Below are positions 16,589 to 23,547 of a DNA stretch of 23,547 nt, piece by piece. The notes beneath the pieces are model-generated. The model was not told where the DNA came from. It did not search any database and worked only from the letters and a program-made list of their open reading frames with translations. The position numbers were made by a program, and so were the translations under genes. Position 1 is the stretch's first letter, and every line of letters begins with the position of its first letter. The stretch lies in the NCBI GenBank assembly GCA_902513935.1, contig CABXOR010000029.1:1-23547 (forward strand), given 5' to 3'. The DNA is from an uncultured SAR324 cluster bacterium (lineage in GTDB: Bacteria > SAR324 > NAC60-12).

Positions 16589-17629
16589 ATGTTAGTACAC
16601 ATGTCAGCAATCGGTCTTGGACTGGATACCACCTTTGATGATACCTCTGTTGCCATCTTACGGGGAAAACGTGAAATACTGTCAAACCTTACTCTTTCTC
16701 AATATAAAGAACACGAAGAATTTGGCGGCGTTGTTCCTGAAAGAGCTTCACGCAAACACCTGGAAGTTATACATCACATAATCGCTGGAGCATTGAAAGA
16801 GGCAGATCTAGATTTTTCCGGAATTGATTACATTGCGGTCTCCAATTATCCAGGCTTGTTAGGTTCTCTGCTGGTTGGCCTGACTGTCGCAAAAAGCTTA
16901 GCGTACACTTTACAATGTCCGTTAATCGGAGTCAATCACGTTGAAGCTCATCCTTATGCAAATGTTCTCAAGCATGGGGAAATGCAGTTCCCCATCCTAC
17001 ATCTGGTAGTTGCAGGAGGGCATACATTGTTGATTCATGCAAGAGGACATTTTGATTATAAAATAATTGGTCGAAGTGTTGACGACGCGGCTGGTGAATG
17101 TGTTGATAAGGTAGCAAAAATGTTTGGACATTCAATGCCTGGAGGGCCGGTGGTTGATCGAGCTGCTATGGAATTCCCAGGGGATGAATATGATTTTCCA
17201 CGTCCACTGCTGCACAAAAATACTCATAATTTTTCTTTCAGTGGTTTAAAAACAGCCATGTTGCGATTTAAAGAGAAGTCTCAATCAACTTCGTCTTCAA
17301 GTTTTGATTCTCCAGATCGTCTTCAAGAAGATGGTCCCGCCCTCGCTTCTTTTTTCCAAAGTGTAATTGATGTGTTAATTCACAAAACTTTCAATGCAGC
17401 TGAAGCTTACGGGCTTTACAATATTTCTGTTTCAGGTGGTCTGGCTGCAAGTCGAAAGTTACGTTTGGCTTTTGAAGCTGAATCAGCCAGGAAAGGAGTT
17501 AAGCTTTTTTATCCGCCGCCAAATCTCTGTACAGATAATGCGGCAATGGTAACCTGTCTGGCCGCTCATCGTTATGAGGCTGAACTTTTTGATGATCTTA
17601 CTCTGGATGCATTTGCCAATTTGAATTGA
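16589..17629 (+). CDS. tsaD: TsaD, tRNA N6-adenosine threonylcarbamoyltransferase
   Basis: A 346-residue Kae1/TsaD protein that, with TsaB and TsaE, transfers threonylcarbamoyl to A37 of ANN-reading tRNAs. Visible motifs are GLDTTFDDTSVAIL at the N-terminus (usually IETSCDET), GGVVPERASRKHL, SNYPGLLGSLLVGL, the iron-binding NHVEAH (H117, H121), VAGGHT, DDAAGECVDKVAKMFG, FSFSGLKTA, SVSGGLAASRKLR (usually GGVAAN) and CTDNAAM with Asp316, the third metal ligand. The second possible ATG at 16601 would start MSAIGLGLDTT, which fits the family length slightly better; neither start has a clear Shine-Dalgarno. It ends 13 nt from the convergent FabH-like gene. Confidence 0.95.
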   Translation: MLVHMSAIGLGLDTTFDDTSVAILRGKREILSNLTLSQYKEHEEFGGVVPERASRKHLEVIHHIIAGALKEADLDFSGIDYIAVSNYPGLLGSLLVGLTVAKSLAYTLQCPLIGVNHVEAHPYANVLKHGEMQFPILHLVVAGGHTLLIHARGHFDYKIIGRSVDDAAGECVDKVAKMFGHSMPGGPVVDRAAMEFPGDEYDFPRPLLHKNTHNFSFSGLKTAMLRFKEKSQSTSSSSFDSPDRLQEDGPALASFFQSVIDVLIHKTFNAAEAYGLYNISVSGGLAASRKLRLAFEAESARKGVKLFYPPPNLCTDNAAMVTCLAAHRYEAELFDDLTLDAFANLN

Positions 17630-17642
17630 GGAACATCATGGT

Positions 17643-18572
17643 TTAATTCTTTCTGAAAATCAAAGTGCTGGCCCAAGAGAGCCCTACACCAAAGCCGGCC
17701 AAAACTGCAACCTGCATTTCTTGATTGGCATATTCCTGGGCGATAAGCATCGGTACAGATGAGGAGACTGTGTTTCCATAGGCTGCAGAATAAAAAGGGC
17801 AGCGCTCTCGCGGCACACCCAGATTATCGGCGATGGAATTTACTATGTGTAGGCTTCCCTGATGGAGAAGGAACCGGTTTACATTTTCAAGAACAAAAGA
17901 GTTTTTCTCAAGCATCTCCCGGATACTGTCCGGAATTATGCGTACTGTAAAAGTGAAAACTGCGCGTCCGTTCATATGAACGTAACCGTCTTCACGAACA
18001 ACGATACCTTCTTTTTTGCTGCCGTCAGAGCCAAAAACAAATTGCCCGAATTCAAAGACAGGTTCATCTGTCAGCAAAGTAACAGTGGCACCATCTCCAA
18101 AGAGTGTTGCCGTTTTCTTATCTTCCTGATTCATTACTTTTGAATAAGGATCTGCAGTGAAGAGCAGTCCTCTTCGGAAATTGTTGGCCTCCATGAAAGA
18201 TTTGATCACGGAAAGTCCGTAAACATATCCGGAACATCCAAGAGAGAGATCGAAAACAGCGCAATTTAATGGTAAGTTCAGCTTATCGTGTATAATTGCT
18301 GAAGTGTGAGGGAGACCATGACCATCCGGATTTTGAGTACAAACGATAAGACAATCAATTTCGTTTGGCGAAACAGGATGTTGCTGAAGGAGATTTTTCC
18401 AGGATTTGACACACAGGTCCGAAGTTTTCTCCTCCGGAGCTTTAAGAGCTACTTCGGTGAAGCCGATTTTTTCCCGTATAAAAGATTCGGTCATGTCGAA
18501 CTTCTCTAAACGGTCAAAATTTGATATTCTTTTTCCCGGCAAATAGGTTCCAATTGCCTTGATGCCTATCAT
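17643..18572 (-). CDS. FabH-like 3-oxoacyl-ACP synthase III family protein
   Basis: A 309-residue thiolase-fold condensing enzyme. The Cys-His-Asn triad is visible: Cys113 in DLSLGCSGYVYGL, His237 in LLHQGS (FabH has HQAN), and Asn267 in YGNTVSSSVP. The C-terminal GFGVGLSWAS is the usual FabH glycine-rich end. It should condense an acyl-CoA or acyl-ACP with malonyl-ACP, or, as several FabH-like paralogues do, make other carbon-carbon or ester bonds. The HQGS change suggests a paralogue and not the housekeeping enzyme. It is the last gene of the minus-strand nucleoside transporter operon, starting only 5 nt after the second permease stop, which is an unexpected partnership. Confidence 0.85.
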   Translation of the reverse strand: MIGIKAIGTYLPGKRISNFDRLEKFDMTESFIREKIGFTEVALKAPEEKTSDLCVKSWKNLLQQHPVSPNEIDCLIVCTQNPDGHGLPHTSAIIHDKLNLPLNCAVFDLSLGCSGYVYGLSVIKSFMEANNFRRGLLFTADPYSKVMNQEDKKTATLFGDGATVTLLTDEPVFEFGQFVFGSDGSKKEGIVVREDGYVHMNGRAVFTFTVRIIPDSIREMLEKNSFVLENVNRFLLHQGSLHIVNSIADNLGVPRERCPFYSAAYGNTVSSSVPMLIAQEYANQEMQVAVLAGFGVGLSWASTLIFRKN

Positions 18573-18577
18573 AACCG

Positions 18578-19552
18578 CTACTTTTCTTTGCTAAAAGGTT
18601 GTCCAATTGCTTTTGGTGCAACGGCTTTTCCAACAAATCCTGCCAGAAAAATTATTGTGAGAATATAAGGAGACATATCCAAAAAACTATTCAGAAGTTT
18701 AACCGGTATGATCCCCTTTAGCAGGTCAAAAATTTCAGGTTTGTCCTTGATTGCAAACAAAAAAGAAAAAAGCAGGCAAGCAAACATTGCAGGATAAGGA
18801 CGCCATTTACCAACAATCATTGCAGCCAGTGCAATATAACCTTTTCCTGCAGACATATCTTTAACGAAAAAAGCCAAATGTGCTGTAGAAAGATATGCTC
18901 CAGACATTCCCCCTAATATTCCGTTCAGGATTAAAGCCTGATAACGAGTTTTGGTGACTGAAATTCCAGTAGTATCAACAGCTAAGGGATTCTCTCCGGT
19001 AGCTCTTAAACGTAAACCGAAACTACTTTTAAATACAACCCATGCGGTAATTGGTACTGCTATAAAGGCAACGTAAACCAGAGCATTGTGGCCGCTGATC
19101 AGTTCATAATAAATTTCTCCTATGATAGGAATATTACGGAACTCTTCTGCAAATGGCAATTCAATGGACATAAAACGAGCTTCTTTGGGAAGTTGTGGAG
19201 TTTTTCCTCCCATGTGAAACCAGGCGTTGGCAAGAACCACAGTCAAACCCATTGCAAAAATATTTATAGCAACGCAGGAAACAACTTGATTCCCTCTTTT
19301 GCTGACACTGGCATAACCGTGGATCATTGAAAAAATAATTCCAATCCCGATAGATCCCAGGAGACCCCACCAGGCAGATTGAGTCAAATGTGCTAGAGTT
19401 GCCGCTACAAAGGCACCACCGAGCATTTTCCCTTCAAGTCCAAAATCAATGACTCCTGAACGCTCTGCAAAAATACCACCCATTGCGGCTAAAACAAAGG
19501 GCACAGAAATCCTGAGAGTGGCATCTAGAATTAATAGTACATCAGTCCACAT
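18578..19552 (-). CDS. ABC transporter permease, BMP/nucleoside type (second permease)
   Basis: A 324-residue inner-membrane permease of the branched-chain-type (BPD_transp_2) fold found in nucleoside importers such as NupQ/YufQ. It has about 8-10 helices and family features near the start (FAERSGVIDFGLEGKMLGGAF) and in the middle (SFGLRLRATGENPLAVDTTGISV). The late GKGYIALAAMIVGKWRP segment is also typical. It pairs with the larger permease encoded upstream to form the import channel for nucleosides. The ATG at 19552 gives the usual short N-terminus. An 87-nt gap separates it from the first permease; it is 5 nt from the FabH-like gene. The substrate call rests mainly on the operon's nucleoside hydrolase and BMP-type binding protein. 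Confidence 0.9.
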   Translation of the reverse strand: MWTDVLLILDATLRISVPFVLAAMGGIFAERSGVIDFGLEGKMLGGAFVAATLAHLTQSAWWGLLGSIGIGIIFSMIHGYASVSKRGNQVVSCVAINIFAMGLTVVLANAWFHMGGKTPQLPKEARFMSIELPFAEEFRNIPIIGEIYYELISGHNALVYVAFIAVPITAWVVFKSSFGLRLRATGENPLAVDTTGISVTKTRYQALILNGILGGMSGAYLSTAHLAFFVKDMSAGKGYIALAAMIVGKWRPYPAMFACLLFSFLFAIKDKPEIFDLLKGIIPVKLLNSFLDMSPYILTIIFLAGFVGKAVAPKAIGQPFSKEK

Positions 19553-19603
19553 ATGATGGTTAAATGTTGACGGTTAGTTAACTGCTCTTTAGCAAAATGA
19601 ATG

Positions 19604-19629
19604 CGGAGGTGCTATATCGACAGCCTCCG
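19604..19629 (-). other. Possible stem-loop between the two permease genes
   Basis: CGGAGG (19604-19609) and CCTCCG (19624-19629) can pair around a 14-nt loop, just after the first permease stop on the minus strand. There is no following T-run, so an intrinsic terminator is unlikely. It may trim or stabilise the operon mRNA, or mean nothing. Confidence 0.3.
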
Positions 19630-19639
19630 AAATATATAT

Positions 19640-20731
19640 TTACTGGTATGCCAGCTGTTTTACAAAATACTCAATTTGAGGCCGGAAAAGGTTTTCCAGC
19701 GCTCCGGCAAATAAAATAACCAAACCCTGGATTAATACGACCAAATGACGGTCAATAGCTTGTACTTCAAATGACAGCTCTGCACCACCCTGATAAAGAA
19801 TTCCAAACAACAGGGCAGCCAGCAAAATCCCTAATGGATGGTTGCGGCCAATCAGTGAAACTGCTATTCCGGTAAATCCGATACCGGCCTGGAAATTAAG
19901 CATGATTCTGTGACTGGAGCCCATAATTTCGTTTATACCCACAAATCCTGCCAATCCACCACAAACAACCATAGCCAGAATAATATTACGGGAAACGCTG
20001 ATTCCTGCGTAAACGGCTGCAGTCTCATTTGTACCAACTGTCCGAATTTCATAACCCCAGCGGGTGTACCAAATAAATCGCCAAACCAGCACCAGGCAGA
20101 TTAACGCAAAGAAGAAAGTCCCATTTAGTGGAGTCTGTGTGATATTAATTCCAAACCAGTCAAATATTTCATGCATTTGCGGAATCCAAACCCCCTCTGC
20201 AAATTCACGGGATTCAGGTGACATCTCTTTGGGAGGTCTTAAGACATGTGACAAGATGTTCACCATGATAACTGAAGCGATAAAGTTGAACATGATGGTT
20301 GTGACTACCTCATGGCTGCCGCGTTTAGCTTTAAAATAACCAGGAATTGCACCCCAAATTCCGCCTAATATAATCGAAGTGAGTACTGCTAATGGAAAGA
20401 CCAGCCAAAGAGACCAATCTTCCAGCCAGAGACAAATCAGACCTACTCCAAGTCCACCAATATAAGCCTGGCCTTCTGCACCAATATTAAACAAACCGCA
20501 ATGAAATCCTATCGCAAAAGCCAAACCGGTGAAAATAAAATTGGTAGTGTAATAAAGTGTATAGCCCAAGCCTTCGTCATATCCAAAGGCACCATAAAGC
20601 AGGGTTTTTAGTGCAAACCAGGGGTCTTCTCCCAGTGCCCAAATCACAACACCAGAGATAAAAAACGCAATTAAAAGGTTGGTGACAGTAACTAACGTAA
20701 CCACCAGGGTCTCAGTCCTACGTTCGTTCAT
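19640..20731 (-). CDS. ABC transporter permease, BMP/nucleoside type (first permease)
   Basis: A 363-residue inner-membrane permease like NupP/YufP. It has about ten helices and the family signature FHCGLFNIGAEGQAYIGGLG (about 76-95), then GYEIRTVGTNETAAVYAGIS and GFTGIAVSLIGRNHPLGI. It forms a heteromeric channel with the permease at 18578. The start ATG at 20731 overlaps the ATPase stop by 4 nt (ATGA), and an AAAGGAAG sequence lies upstream, so translation is probably coupled to the ATPase. Confidence 0.92.
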   Translation of the reverse strand: MNERRTETLVVTLVTVTNLLIAFFISGVVIWALGEDPWFALKTLLYGAFGYDEGLGYTLYYTTNFIFTGLAFAIGFHCGLFNIGAEGQAYIGGLGVGLICLWLEDWSLWLVFPLAVLTSIILGGIWGAIPGYFKAKRGSHEVVTTIMFNFIASVIMVNILSHVLRPPKEMSPESREFAEGVWIPQMHEIFDWFGINITQTPLNGTFFFALICLVLVWRFIWYTRWGYEIRTVGTNETAAVYAGISVSRNIILAMVVCGGLAGFVGINEIMGSSHRIMLNFQAGIGFTGIAVSLIGRNHPLGILLAALLFGILYQGGAELSFEVQAIDRHLVVLIQGLVILFAGALENLFRPQIEYFVKQLAYQ

Positions 20732-22257
20732 GCCGCTTCCTTTCGTACTCCGGCCATCAACAGTCCAATTTCTCGTTCATCAGCATCTTTTGCCAGAATT
20801 TCTCCCATGATTTGTCCGTCAAACATGACCAGAATCCGGTCACTTAAAGAAAGAATTTCATCAAGTTCTACAGAAACCAGTAAAACAGCTTTTCCTGCAT
20901 CACGCATAGCAATGATTTGCCGATGAATAAATTCAATTGCTCCGATATCGACCCCCCTTGTTGGTTGACCGACCACCAATAATGCAGGGTCACGCTCAAA
21001 TTCTCTTGCCACAACAAGTTTTTGTTGATTACCACCAGAAAAAAGAGAAGCTCTTAAATGAGGATTGTCCGGGCGTACATCGAAATGCTCCATCTGTTTT
21101 TTGGAGGACTGTATGATGAAATCTCTATCCATTTCAATAAAATTGTTATAGGAAGGATTTTTGTGGTAGCCTAAAATAATATTTTCGTTTGCAGAAAATG
21201 AAGTGACCAAGCCCCTGCGCTGGCGGTCTTCAGGAACATGGGCCATTCCAAATCGTCTCATTGTTGCAGCATCTGCTCTAAGGGTTGAAGTGATAGTTTG
21301 GCCACTGATCTGGATTTGGCCTTTTTGAAATGGTTTGATTCCAGTAATTACTTCCATCAGTTCTGACTGACCATTTCCGGAGACACCAGCAATTCCAACA
21401 ATTTCACCACAATGGACCTCAAAGCTGACATCTTTTACACGGCGAACACCGAAATCATCTATATAATCCAGGTGTTTTACGGTCAACATAGGACTTCCGG
21501 GTTTTGCTGGTGCTTTATCTACTTGCATGAGGACTTTTCGCCCAACCATCAATTCTGCCAATTCTTCCCTGTTAGTTTCGGAAGTTTTGCGGTGTGCAAC
21601 CATTTCACATTGACGCATCACGGAGACATTATCCGTAATGGCCATGATCTCACGGAGTTTGTGGGTAATTAATATAACTGTTTTGCCCTGTTCACGAAGC
21701 TCTTTGAGAATGCGAAATAAATGATCCGCTTCTTGTGGAGTCAAGACACCAGTGGGTTCATCGAGAATTAGAATATCAGCTCCTCGATAGAGTGCTTTGA
21801 GAATTTCTACACGCTGTTGAAGCCCAACTGGTAGTGTGTTAATAACAGCATTGATATCTACTTCCAAATGGTAATCTTTCTCCAGACGTTGAAGTTCTCG
21901 TTCGGATTTTTGCATTGATTCCTGCAGAGAAAATCCAGTTTCAGTGCCAAGGACAACATTTTCAAGTACAGTGAAAGTATCTACCAGCATGAAATGCTGG
22001 TGCACCATACCGATTCCTGCAGCAATTGCATCATGGGCACTGCGAATTTCCGTCGATTTTTCCTGTACGGCAATTGCACCTGAATCTGCTTGATAAAAAC
22101 CATAAAGTATACTCATCAAAGTAGATTTCCCAGCACCATTTTCACCAATGATTCCGTGAATAGTTCCGGATTCAACCTTGAGTGAAACGTCTTTGTTAGC
22201 GCAGACGTTGCCAAAATATTTATTAATATCAATTAGTTCAATGGCTACAGTAGACAT
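20728..22257 (-). CDS. ABC transporter ATPase, two-domain, nucleoside type
   Basis: A 509-residue cytosolic protein with two fused ATPase domains, as in NupO/YufO and sugar (RbsA-like) importers. The first domain has Walker A GENGAGKS (38-45), signature-region LPVGLQQ (142-148) and Walker B ILILDEP (162-168). The second has a degenerate Walker A (GVSGNGQS, 291-298), an LFSGGNQQ signature (405-412), and a Walker B ending GQPTRG where DEP is expected (427-434). That asymmetry is normal for this family. It powers the two permeases encoded downstream. The ATG at 22257 starts the usual N-terminus, 79 nt after the nucleoside hydrolase stop. Confidence 0.94.
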   Translation of the reverse strand: MSTVAIELIDINKYFGNVCANKDVSLKVESGTIHGIIGENGAGKSTLMSILYGFYQADSGAIAVQEKSTEIRSAHDAIAAGIGMVHQHFMLVDTFTVLENVVLGTETGFSLQESMQKSERELQRLEKDYHLEVDINAVINTLPVGLQQRVEILKALYRGADILILDEPTGVLTPQEADHLFRILKELREQGKTVILITHKLREIMAITDNVSVMRQCEMVAHRKTSETNREELAELMVGRKVLMQVDKAPAKPGSPMLTVKHLDYIDDFGVRRVKDVSFEVHCGEIVGIAGVSGNGQSELMEVITGIKPFQKGQIQISGQTITSTLRADAATMRRFGMAHVPEDRQRRGLVTSFSANENIILGYHKNPSYNNFIEMDRDFIIQSSKKQMEHFDVRPDNPHLRASLFSGGNQQKLVVAREFERDPALLVVGQPTRGVDIGAIEFIHRQIIAMRDAGKAVLLVSVELDEILSLSDRILVMFDGQIMGEILAKDADEREIGLLMAGVRKEAA

Positions 22258-22336
22258 TTTTTTTGTGGCTGCATTTGTTTATAATTGAGTGTTTGTGCCG
22301 TGTATTGTTCCCTGAAACATACAAGGGTACTTGTTT

Positions 22337-23278
22337 CTAAAGTATGGCGAGACGTTCCAAAATCAATTGGAAAAAACCATCTGCGTTGATTTGATTGTTA
22401 AAAGTCACGTTTGGCTTACGATCGGTGACATCCCACCAGTCTACGACTGTCATACCCATTGTCAGTTCGGAATGAATTTCTATTTCCACATTCACATACC
22501 GTCCCTCAAAAAGTTCCGGCTGGAGCAAATATGCAATCACTGTAGGATCATGTAGAGGCCCACCCCCGGAACCGTATTTTTCAAGATCAAATCGCTCATA
22601 GAAACTCATCATGCCGTAGGCCGCGTCCCCGACCGCAGATCCCAAGTCTCTTAAATCTTCCAGCCATTTGCGCTGCATAAGTGCTTTATGAGTAACGTCT
22701 AGGGGCAGCATAACAATGGGGCGACCACATCGTAAAACAGTACTGGCTGCATGTGGATCAACATATATATTAAACTCAGCGGTAGGAGTAATGTTTCCTC
22801 CTTCAAAATATCCTCCTCCCATCATTACGATATTTTTAATTTTTGGCAGGATTTGGGGAGCTTTAATCATGGCCATTGCTACATTTGTCAAAGGCGCAAA
22901 GCAGCAAATCGTGATTGAATTGTCTTCAGCTTTCAGTAAGGTCTCAATGGTCCAGTCAACTCCGTGCTGCTTTTGCAGGGACATTGTTGGTGGTGGAAGC
23001 TCTGCACCGTCCAACCCTGTTTTCCCATGCACATGCTCTGCTGTCACCAAAGGTCGTACCAGCGGTCGTGAACATCCAGCAAATACTTTAGTTTCCGTTT
23101 TGTTTGCGAGCTCACAGAGAATCAACGCATTTCTGGAAGTTAATGATAATGGAACGTTTCCGGCAACTGTGACAATTCCTAGAACATCAAGCTCTGCAGG
23201 AGAAGCCAGCGCGAGCAAGATACCTATAGCATCATCCTGACCAGGATCTGTATCAATGATTATTTTTTGAGAGGGCAT
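22337..23278 (-). CDS. Nucleoside hydrolase (IunH/RihAB family)
   Basis: A 313-residue N-ribohydrolase that splits nucleosides into base and ribose with a bound calcium. The calcium site is visible: DTDPGQDD (9-16) with D11 and D16, and D244 in GGPLHDP. Other family features are EHVHGKTGLDG (81-91), FAPLTNVAMA (127-136), VMMGGGYFEGGNITPTAEFN with N170, and DPHAA. The HGKTGLDG segment resembles pyrimidine- or inosine-uridine-type enzymes, but specificity is not certain. No signal peptide, so it is cytosolic and acts after import. It is placed between the binding-protein gene and the ATPase, with a strong hairpin just upstream. Confidence 0.93.
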   Translation of the reverse strand: MPSQKIIIDTDPGQDDAIGILLALASPAELDVLGIVTVAGNVPLSLTSRNALILCELANKTETKVFAGCSRPLVRPLVTAEHVHGKTGLDGAELPPPTMSLQKQHGVDWTIETLLKAEDNSITICCFAPLTNVAMAMIKAPQILPKIKNIVMMGGGYFEGGNITPTAEFNIYVDPHAASTVLRCGRPIVMLPLDVTHKALMQRKWLEDLRDLGSAVGDAAYGMMSFYERFDLEKYGSGGGPLHDPTVIAYLLQPELFEGRYVNVEIEIHSELTMGMTVVDWWDVTDRKPNVTFNNQINADGFFQLILERLAIL

Positions 23279-23316
23279 GAAAAAAGAGTTGGGTGCCGGG
23301 TAAAATGGGTAGAGGG

Positions 23317-23347
23317 GTTTCGGGTGATGAAAAACATCACCCGAAAC
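23317..23347 (-). repeat. Perfect 13-bp inverted repeat / hairpin after the binding-protein gene
   Basis: GTTTCGGGTGATG (23317-23329) pairs perfectly with CATCACCCGAAAC (23335-23347) around a 5-nt A/T loop. On the transcribed strand it sits 34 nt after the BMP stop and 38 nt before the hydrolase start. No U-run follows, so it looks more like an mRNA-protecting or attenuating element than a full terminator. A partial copy of the arm (CGGGTGA) occurs again at 23363-23369. Confidence 0.7.
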
Positions 23348-23381
23348 ACTTAAATAATTTAGTCACCCGTCTTTATTTAGA

Positions 23382-23547
23382 CTACTGAACGGGGCATTTA
23401 TTGTCACTCATGTAGTCATGTATTTTGATCTTTCCTGATAGGATCCCTTTGCGGACTTGCTCCACTTTGGATTCCATTGCTCCTGAGACCAATTTAGCAT
23501 TGTGCTCATCAAGTGCCCAACCCACACCATTTTCCGCTAGGCCAAGA
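23382..23547 (-). CDS. BMP-family nucleoside-binding lipoprotein, C-terminal 55 residues (partial)
   Basis: The minus-strand frame entering from the right edge ends at TAG (23382-23384). The 55 visible residues include NGVGWALDEHN, a SGAMESKVEQVRKGILSGKI helix and a terminal CPVQ. This is the C-terminal pattern of BMP/PnrA (Med) substrate-binding proteins, where a late aromatic and the final helix close the binding cleft. The operon behind it (two-domain ATPase, two permeases, hydrolase) supports a purine or pyrimidine nucleoside ligand. The signal peptide and main binding residues are outside the window. Confidence 0.85.
   Translation of the reverse strand, partial: LGLAENGVGWALDEHNAKLVSGAMESKVEQVRKGILSGKIKIHDYMSDNKCPVQ

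Noticed and set aside
22716..23240. A 174-codon plus-strand open frame opposite the nucleoside hydrolase
   Set aside because: It lies wholly antisense to a well-supported enzyme and has no family features of its own.

Overview
The window reads as a chromosomal stretch from an AT-leaning (roughly 40% GC by eye) Gram-negative bacterium. The double-membrane inference rests on an MlaA/MlaC phospholipid-trafficking pair. The isoleucyl-tRNA synthetase is of the type II kind, and there is a bifunctional RibBA and a BMP-type nucleoside ABC transporter. I see no IS elements, integrases, phage genes, CRISPR arrays, tRNAs or rRNAs. A marine deltaproteobacterial-like or SAR324-like source would fit the gene content, but that is a guess and not a call.

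Left part (1-6835), cell-envelope lipids. A partial minus-strand CDP-alcohol phosphatidyltransferase, with a motif resembling the eukaryotic choline/ethanolamine phosphotransferases, lies only 16 nt from a divergent gene for an LTA-synthase-like membrane phosphotransferase. After a 340-nt gap comes a tight three-gene set: mlaA, mlaC and a large RND/MMPL transporter (TGATG junction between the last two). No Mla ABC genes are present. MlaA and the RND protein carry similar acidic, Phe-punctuated stretches, while MlaC is Lys-rich. My favoured novel hypothesis for the window is therefore an RND-linked phospholipid shuttle with electrostatic docking.

Middle part (6836-16550). Two plus-strand genes follow, an AEC-family transporter and a crotonase-fold enoyl-CoA isomerase-like protein. 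Then comes a minus-strand series: an alpha/beta hydrolase with an N-terminal membrane anchor, a stand-alone RibD reductase domain, RibBA, a COG2187-like kinase homologue that has lost its catalytic Asp, and IleRS. The two riboflavin genes are neighbours but not tightly packed.

Right part (16551-23547). tsaD (tRNA t6A synthesis) is divergent from the hydrolase and converges on a minus-strand nucleoside operon. In transcription order that operon is: BMP-type binding protein (partial, off the right edge), a strong hairpin, nucleoside hydrolase, two-domain ABC ATPase, permease, second permease, and, 5 nt later, a FabH-like ketoacyl synthase. The transporter set imports nucleosides, the hydrolase splits them to base plus ribose, and the reason for the attached ketoacyl synthase is unknown.

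Translation signals are uneven. A few genes have clear Shine-Dalgarno sequences (mlaC, the crotonase, the RibD-like reductase, the first permease), but many have none visible.
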